Assembly: GCA_038501625.1 (NCBI GenBank)
Contig: JAZAYU010000002.1
Span: 17,970,053 to 18,034,052 of the forward strand
Length of the DNA: 64,000 bases
Reading direction: 5' to 3'
DNA from: Corbicula japonica
Taxonomy: Eukaryota; Mollusca; Bivalvia; Venerida; Cyrenidae
Of this stretch, positions 49,801 through 58,800 are shown piece by piece; within the stretch, counting starts at the first letter, position 1, and the number at the start of each line of letters is the position of its first letter. A program made the position numbers and the translations under genes. The notes beneath the pieces were generated by a model. It was not told where the DNA came from, did not search any database, and saw only the letters and a list, made by a program, of their open reading frames with translations.

Positions 49801-52800
49801 TTGTTTGTTATGACATGTGAGTGCTAGACCGCATATCTTTTTTTCTTGAAACATATGTTAAAGGAACGGCACTACCTTGAAAAATCCAGCCTTAAGGTGC
49901 TGTCAGTGAAAGTATGCATTTATATACGTGACGTCTTGGCGCCACATCGCGGTCGACGTATATTTACGTCGACGTCATTGTTGTTATTGTTTTGTAGTAC
50001 ATAATAAACATAAGGATCGAACCTGAACACACCGCTTGTAGTTTTTACCCTTACACTGTACGATATTTTTGTGGAGTCATTGTTGTTATTGTTTTGTAGT
50101 ACATAATAAACTAGGTCCGGCACGTACCGCATACCGTTCCGTACTCCGTACTTCAGGATCTGCGGTACGGGACACTCCATTCACTTTTCTGTCAAAAAGT
50201 GCGCATCAAATCTTGCGGCGAAAACTGTGAATTTATAACCTAATTTAAACAGATAATAACCACTGACTGCACTGTAGGACTACATGTTCTATGTGTTAAC
50301 ACATAAAATTATTTAGATATGACTGTGTACAACGAGAAAAAGACCTAAAACTAGCTACGCACCATACCCGATCTATACCGCATAACCGGCATTTTATTTT
50401 CCGGTGTTGGGGTAGAGAACAAAGTGACTTGGAAGTAAACAGAAGAACATTTCAATATGTTTGGTTCTTTTATGAGATTTAACCGGAGATTTGGAATATT
50501 GAGGATGGACAAATCGTATTTGATTCTGCCGTTAAACTGAGAGTGTTTTATGATGTGTGTAACTGGCTGATAAACAAACTGAAACAGTGAAAGGCACGGA
50601 ATTCATCACGGCGTCTGTTACAGTGTTGGGCGTTGTTAGGCGTAAGATCGTAAGCTTTGTTTACTGCATTTTTTAAACATTTATTTCTTCATCATTGACA
50701 TGCTTAATAAACGTAATGTGTTTACTATTATTTTAATCTAAGCCAGACCATTCATTGATATTTTGTATGCAGTGGCTAGAATTCTGGTCCGGACAAAAAG
50801 TCAACTGTAGACTGGCAATCTTGAGGTCTGGTTACTGGAATCCAAGGTCTTTAACACGAACATATATCCAGAAATATTAAGTCACTTTAAGACCTCGCAT
50901 TTTCTATTTGATTAGAATCAGAAAAATTTTACATCTTTTTATTTTTATCATTTACCAATTTTTTTAAATTAAATTTATTGTAAAAGGCAACATTAAATGA
51001 AAGTTATAGTTTGCATTACATGGATTTCAGTAGATACATATTCTTGCATTTTAATGCAAGCACATTTAATTTTTTCTCTTTTTACTCCACCTTATACTGA
51101 GTTTGGGGTCATTTTGATGCAGGAGAATTTAGAAAGTGGTCATTTTTTTTTAAATAAAGATAAATATTGTATTTATTGCATCTTAATATGAAGTTAATAC
51201 TTATTTGACCATTGAAAATAACTTCAAAGGAAATTAAACCAATTTTATAGCTAGTAAAGTTATGATATGACTCGGGCCAAGCTGATTATGACCCCTTGAA
51301 AATTTTCCACAGGGGGTCAATTGGCCACTGATTTTCAAAGCTATAATTTTAATCCCTTCATTATGATTAAGTTATGGGAACTATTTTATTTTGTTGTTTT
51401 TTTCTGTCAGCTCAATGGAAATAATTGATTTATTTGCAATTTCAGATGCTGAATTTGAATGAATCTGGAACTAAGTGGTGTTGTATAAGACTCTAGATGG
51501 AGATAGTTATGTAAGTCTAATTACAGTAATTTCTTACAAGTATTTTATATATTTTTATTATTTATTTTTATTTTATGTTTAAAATAATTTTATGTCATCA
51601 AATACTTTTAAGAGAATGGACTGTTTGGGTCAGTTAAAAAAATATTTCTGCATGTATTCATCATGGTGGATAACTGCTTCCTAGTTAAAAGCCAGTACCT
51701 GACATGCTGAATGTGGATTGTGAAAAACTCAGAAAATATTTAATGAATTTTGCTTTTTTTCTAACATGTTTCTGATAATCTCACGCTTGGAATTACACTG
51801 GTCAAAACTTATCAAGCAAGTTGATAGTTGATTAGTTAACATCCATGGGTCAATTTCACATCTTTATTTTAAATTAAAAATAATTATTAAAAATAAAAGG
51901 ATTTAATAAAGGTAATTAACCAGTGGTGTGGTGTAGTGATGCAACTCTTATTTTGTCTTAAAATCATTTTACTGAATATACTTTACCATTAAAAACAATT
52001 TTTATATATTTTCAGACATTGACATAGACTCACATAAGAAGTTATGGAAAGAATAAAATTAAAATATCAACCGACCAGTCTGATCTGCAATATACAGAAA
52101 TCACAGCACCGAGGACCAGTTTACTTTTGCACTGAATAAGTCACCTGCTCATAGTCATAAGCATTTGTTTTTCATAAATGTTTATTGGAGGCTGACATTT
52201 TATAAGTTTATGACATTATAAATGACCTAATTATGTACTAATTGTCTATTCTTTGATGTGTTGAGCATTATTTTTTTCAATTTCTATGAATACAAAACTG
52301 CTATATATAAACAGTATGGCAAAAGATTTGTTTCTATAAAGTCTAACTTGAAATCAAACTTTCTGATTTGAGGGTTTTAGAAGTAACACAACTGCTTATT
52401 TTATAGTTAAATTAACAATATCCAGGAGTCCATCTTTGTAGATCAGCATTTTGGTATTTAACTACGGAATTGTATTGGAAATAAATTCCATTTTATGTGG
52501 CATATAATTATAGAGTTGCCCTCTAAAGAGTTATAACCTATTGTTATTTTCACTATAAGTGTACTTGTAACAAATTCTTGTATTATCAACAATTAATTTG
52601 CTTGAATTTTAGAGAAACCATGATAATTATTGTTAAACCTCCTATCTGTCACATCTTTCTAAATTAGTTTAACCAATAATTGTAAGGACTTACAATTATA
52701 TATATTAACTTGTATCTTCACTCCATGGATAATCATTTTATCACATTTGCATCCAGTGTAAATCCAGATAAGCTGACACATCTATTCCATTTGATCTAGA

Positions 52801-55800
52801 TTTGTATTTTTTGGTCAGATATAACTTAATGAATCTTTAAACAAACAGTTAAAATCCTAATCAAACTGCACATATGTGAAGACTGATCTAGATCTACATT
52901 GTTCACTTGTGAGTTTACCGGTATTATCCATGCAGAAAATTGTTTAATCAAGCAAGATTAATTGGCGCATGTGTCTGTTTATATGAAGTTATTAAACTCT
53001 TGAAATATTGAACTTGATTTGTATTTTAAGCTTGTCTGTTATAGACAGATAAATAACATGAAATGCCATTGATTTCTGGTTGTTTATTAAAATTGCATTG
53101 ATATGAATAAATGTACTGTTCAAGAAGTTTTCTTTCTGTTTTTATACGCCTGCCATGGCGGGTGGTTGGGAGTCGTCCACAGTGATGTCCGCTCTCAAAC
53201 TTGAACAGTTGTTGTCCAATCTTTATAAATTTTGGGAAACTGTTTATGGGCATAATATCTCGGTCAAGTTCGATAATCAGCCAAATTGATTCATGCACTT
53301 CAGAGTTATGGCCGTTTATTTATAAAACGCCTTGTCCGCTCTATAATTCATATAGGTGCTGTCCGATCTGCATGAAACTTGTGGAAATGTTTATGGGAAT
53401 TTTATCTCGGTCAAGTTTGATACTCAGCCATATAGCTTCATGCACTTCAGAGTTATGGCCGTTTATTTATAAAATCATGGCAAACTCTTCTTGTCCGCTC
53501 TCTTATTCAAATAGGTGCTGTCCGATTTTCATGAAACTTGTGGAAATGTTTATGGGCATTATATCTCGGCCAGGTTAGATAACTAGACAAATCGTTTCAT
53601 GCACTTCAAAGTTATTTTTTTGCGGGATATATAAGATTGCCGGTAGCTTTACCCTCCCCCCGTATAACATTTCTACCTTGATAAAATTTCAAGTTATTTT
53701 AAACTTGTAAGTGAATGTAATAGATCGAATTCCAATGTTAAGCCAGAATGGAGACTAGTTTCGGATCTCGGCAATATGTTTGGTGCATCAAGGTCTATCA
53801 ATTAATAGACTCTTGTAGAATGTGCACACAACCCCAGAGTTAAACAAGCGGCTTGATACTTGTGAATGGGTAAATGATTTTCATTATCATAGCCACAAAA
53901 TGCAACTGCAGGTAAAGCAAACTAAAGCAGAAAAAAACGAAGTATTGCAGTGCCTGAAAACCCGCCGTTTTTTACCCAGGTTTGATAATCGTCTCGCTTG
54001 CACCCCGATAATGATATAGATACACTTAACCAATGTTCTTAATACACTGATCATATAATTGTATTTTTTCCACAGGGAATCTAAGGTGAAACTTAATTAT
54101 TATTATAGGATTCATCATTTTTAATTCTTTTTTATGAAATTGTTAAAATCTCCTGGTGCATTCGAAAACCAACGGCATTTAAAAAGGTTTAGGCGATACT
54201 AAGAGCCACCGTGAAATCGTCAGCGATCTGAACCAACGGAGAAAAAAACGCTATTGACTATTTGGGAGTGCACTTCGTATCATTCCCCCCCCCCTGCCTC
54301 TAACTAAACATGAAACAATAATTATTATCATTTTGAAGCATTTTAAGAAGTTTTTTTAATTCTAATAATGCTAAATCTTTCAACTGAGTCAATTTGATGA
54401 GCACGAAAACAGTTTAACGTTCAGAAAACAACAACAAACCCACCTTTGGTTTCGGCTATCTGTTCGCGCGACTATAGCTCGGCATTTTAGCACCAGAAGT
54501 TTACTTTGCAAACGTATATTTAATCAAACTTACCTATTGCTATTTAAGTGCACACATAATTATATATCATTTTTAAAATTTAAAGTTTAAAAATAAATCA
54601 TTAAAATTCATAGAAATAAAAAAAATTGTATACAGTATCAAACATTATATTCAAGCTAGGCTGTGCGTCGCTAAAAAAAAATTAAACTTTTTTTTCCTAT
54701 CAAGCTCACACTTCGTCGCTGCACACTACTACATTGCTGTGTTTTGATCTTTTTTAATTGACAAAACTGTCGGAAAGAGGCGTCTTATGGAAGCGGTCGC
54801 CACATCCCGCTACGCTCAATAAACACTATTTTGTCACGGCGTGTAAAATGTACGCAATCAGAAGCGCTTCATATTTTACGAAGTTTCAAGACGTTTGTCT
54901 TAATTAAAAGGCAGCTCCTCCGTGTAATATATATATAATTAATAAGAAAAATATGTTTTTGAGTGCTACGTTCTTTCATTTTAATCTTTTTGTTAAAATT
55001 GTCGTTGCAGTTTTGTCTAGTTCGAGACAGGTATATGAAATTTCCGTTTTTTACTATACGGCGTCTCTGGACGTTACTGTAGCAAGTCGATAGACGACGT
55101 CACTGATAACGTCCAGACGGGCTGGACTAATAATAAACATAAGGATCGAACCTGAACACACCGCTTGTAGTTTTTACCCTTACACTGTACGATAGGTGCC
55201 TTGTTCAGCGTCAAATGCATACCATCGTAAATGTCGTGTAAAAATCATTCGCACCGAGACATTTTAGAAAGAAACAAAATGAGGGATTGCCGCTATGCCT
55301 AGGTCTGAGTTTCTGTGTGATGAGTTTTAATCAAACTTTTCCCGACATGCATATTCTTATAACTGTATTTATCCATATTTAGACATACTGAAAAATCTAC
55401 TTTACATTTCAGCGAATATGGTTAACCTAAGTTATGGTCAAAGTAAGTATAAAGTTTTTCCCTCTTTTCATGCTAATGTGACTTCAACACTGATTCTATA
55501 TTTTATTTGTTTGTGGCGTCGGTTTGATTAAGAAATATTAAATAGATTCCTGTGATATATCGCAGGATTTATCATGGGGCGGAGTTCAAATGCGTAAGGA
55601 TATAAAAGGAGGTGCGTAGCCCCGATTGATATATATCTAAGCATTTAACGACTGCACGTGATAAATTCTGCGATATATCAGCGGAAGATATTTAATATTT
55701 CAATTCTAACACAACATAACTGAGTGAACATTCGAACTAATTTTAACCCAATTTTAACTCGTCGTTATAAACGCTAATGGGTTATTAGGTTAGGTCGGCT

Positions 55801-58800
55801 GCTAGTGTTCACTCCCTAAATATCTACATAATTCAAAGATTAATGCTAATTTAAAGACTGAATAACAAACTTGATAACATGTCCATCCAGTACTCTCCAG
55901 TCGTTGTTCGAGCCATATTTTTCATTCAAACGGTTTAATACCTTTCCACAAGGAATAATATATGAACAACGGAAATGACGTGACGTCTTAAAAATGGCGC
56001 GTTAACGTCACAAAGTTGCCACAAAATAGCAGATAATAGTTATTATATCTTATGGAAATATATATATAATATATTATTTTTTACTGTGGTATCATCATAT
56101 TACGCACGGGTTACAATTTCGCGTATTTTGTGCTATCGTTAATGTGCGAAATTGAATCTCGCCAAAAGTACAATTGTCATGTGATATTTTTATACCGGCC
56201 GGTATTTACTGAGTAGCCAATGTCACGTGCGGTGATATATAGTGTCATACACCATGCTTATTTTCTGTATTGGTGTCTTTTCGTAAATAACTGCAACATT
56301 TTTTCTCTTCCTAAAATGATGACATCTGATATTTAGAATTTTAATAAGTTACACACGTTGACACAATGAGAACGCTTAATACATCCATCAGAAATTTATT
56401 GCATTGAAGTTGTCAATTAGAATTCGTCTAAAGTGTAAAGAATACCAATTTTTTGTGTTAAGTCAAACAGGAACATTTTATCCATTATTAAACGAGCGAA
56501 TACTTAAACTAGCAGTCGTTCTTTGGATTTTTTGGATATACTGCACAAACTTTTCAATTATCAGAATTTATCAGTTGGGAACCAAATTACGACAAAGTAC
56601 CTTTTGTTTCTGATGTCATAAATGCAAAAAATATCGCCACAAAAACAGTGTAAATCAAGATTTATTTTCAACAAAATATGACACTGTTTAAAGAAAATTA
56701 AGAACCAGACACTATATGTCTACTTAATAAACCGTTTGTGGGGATATTTAAAACGTTTACTGCTTTAAACGAAATAGAGCTTATTGATTCTTATATGCTC
56801 TGATCACCGTAATGATTTGTGACTTCGTACTATACTCGGCAAAAAGAGTTCTGCACACCTGGACATTTTATAAAATATCTTTTTCATTTCAGTTAGCACA
56901 ACAAAATGATACATATCGAATTAAACCGCAATTCAAAGTTAACAATCTGAAAAAGTCAGAAATAAAATCCAATCAGTACGTTATAAGTAATTCATTTTTA
57001 AAGTCATCGGGGGTTACATGTACTACACAAAAGTTGCAAAAATCACTCAACTAATTGTGAGTAAATCCACCACTGTGAATCAGGCATTCTTCCAAGCGTC
57101 GTCTCATGGAATTCAACAGCCGATGAAATTTCATTTGTGGAATTATGTTCCATTCGTGAACAAGAATACCAGGTAGATCAACTTTCCGGCCAGCTGTACG
57201 TTCTCTATCCTCTCTAGAAAGACGTCTAGGTGGCGTGTGTAGTCCGACATTTGCCATGATGGTCAAATTAACAAATTCACAATGAAAACCTTCCTTGAGA
57301 CCGTGATAAATAAATTATAATAATTTGAATTACAAACAATGCAGGTGTGTTTTACTTAATAAGATTGATGTTGATTGCATAACCGTTGTTCTTATAAATT
57401 TAATTAAAAGGATGCCAAAACTCATAAATACAGAATTGAAACTGTTCGAGTCATCAAACTGTTATGACATACGTTTTGGTAAATGAGTTAGACAATGCGA
57501 TAATTTAATTAATAAAAACTAAAGCTTTCAGTGTTATTCTGGAAATGGCTTGGTATCAACTATCGATTACTTCATATCGTCATCATCACAGTGCATTCTT
57601 ATAATTTTTTCATGTATACAACATACAGCTTTGGCTGCGTAGATTTCACACTTCTACCTTGACAGGTGACCCCTATCACACTCAAACTGATATTTCTCGG
57701 TTATTTACCAACCGATTTTTATTCCGTTTTCGTCTTGAACTCTCTAAGCATTTAATCTTTATATTGATGTAAGTATTTATACCAGTTGTTCGCTGCATTA
57801 TAAAATTTACGCAAAAGAACAATTGTGTGCAGAACTTTTTTGTTGGGTATATTTACCCAATTCATTAAACTCCAGTCGGATGCTATAGGACGTGGGTACA
57901 GGTAGCTAGTGCATTTCAACTTCAGTCTCTGGACACGATAAATCAAACCAGCCTGCAATATTTCAGTTAAGCATTTTTTTTCCGATTGCTTACACAATGT
58001 TTCTTATAAAAACGAATAAATTTGGCAACAGGTTATCTGTAAACGCGTTTCATACAAATTAAAAATAACAAATATAAATTTGAACATATTTAATGATAAA
58101 TCGGCTTACCTCGTTTCAGCGAAGGTTAACCATTAATGCAAAAGGTTCTGAAATGAAATCCCGCTTTTCTACTGAAACACAGACGAAATAAGCGCATGAT
58201 TAAATGATTATACTCAAAGTTTGCAATGGATCGCTTTCAGCTTTATACCGACTTATTGCTCCTACCAAATTTCAACCACTGTTCCAGTTCAACAGTTTGT
58301 CGGCTCATTTCTTCTTTGGCAAAAAGCTGATGTCAAATGATCAAATTTTCAGAATCACAGCAAATATTTATCGTTTCAACCTTAATTCGAAAATACAGGT
58401 GCAGTTTAAAATCAATATTGCAACAAGGTATTTCACAGCCAGTTTTTTTATGGAGATTTAATTTAAAAACCTTAGAAGATAAAAGGCAATGTTAATTTCT
58501 CCCGGTTCTTCGTAAAAACCATCTGTAAATTCAAAAAGAAAGGTTACCAACATGATTTTTACAGCGCTCTGCAGGCCTGGTGATTAAGAGTTGACCATTA
58601 TGCTAACCTCTTTGGTTGCACGACGGTGGCAGGGGATTAAGAGTTTATAAAGGTTTATGTGGAAATTTTTTCTTAAAAAACCTAGAAGCTCGATTTATTT
58701 ATCCCTGTCGTTCTTTGTGATTTTACACCAGGAGCTCTGGTCCCGGTAAGATCATTGAGTACCTCTTTGGCTTTTTGTGATTTATATGTTTGTGTGCTTT

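Noticed and set aside
51446..52140. Non-coding RNA exons
   Set aside because: TTTCAG and GTAAGT boundaries exist, but without conserved frame or transcript evidence I could not support a gene.
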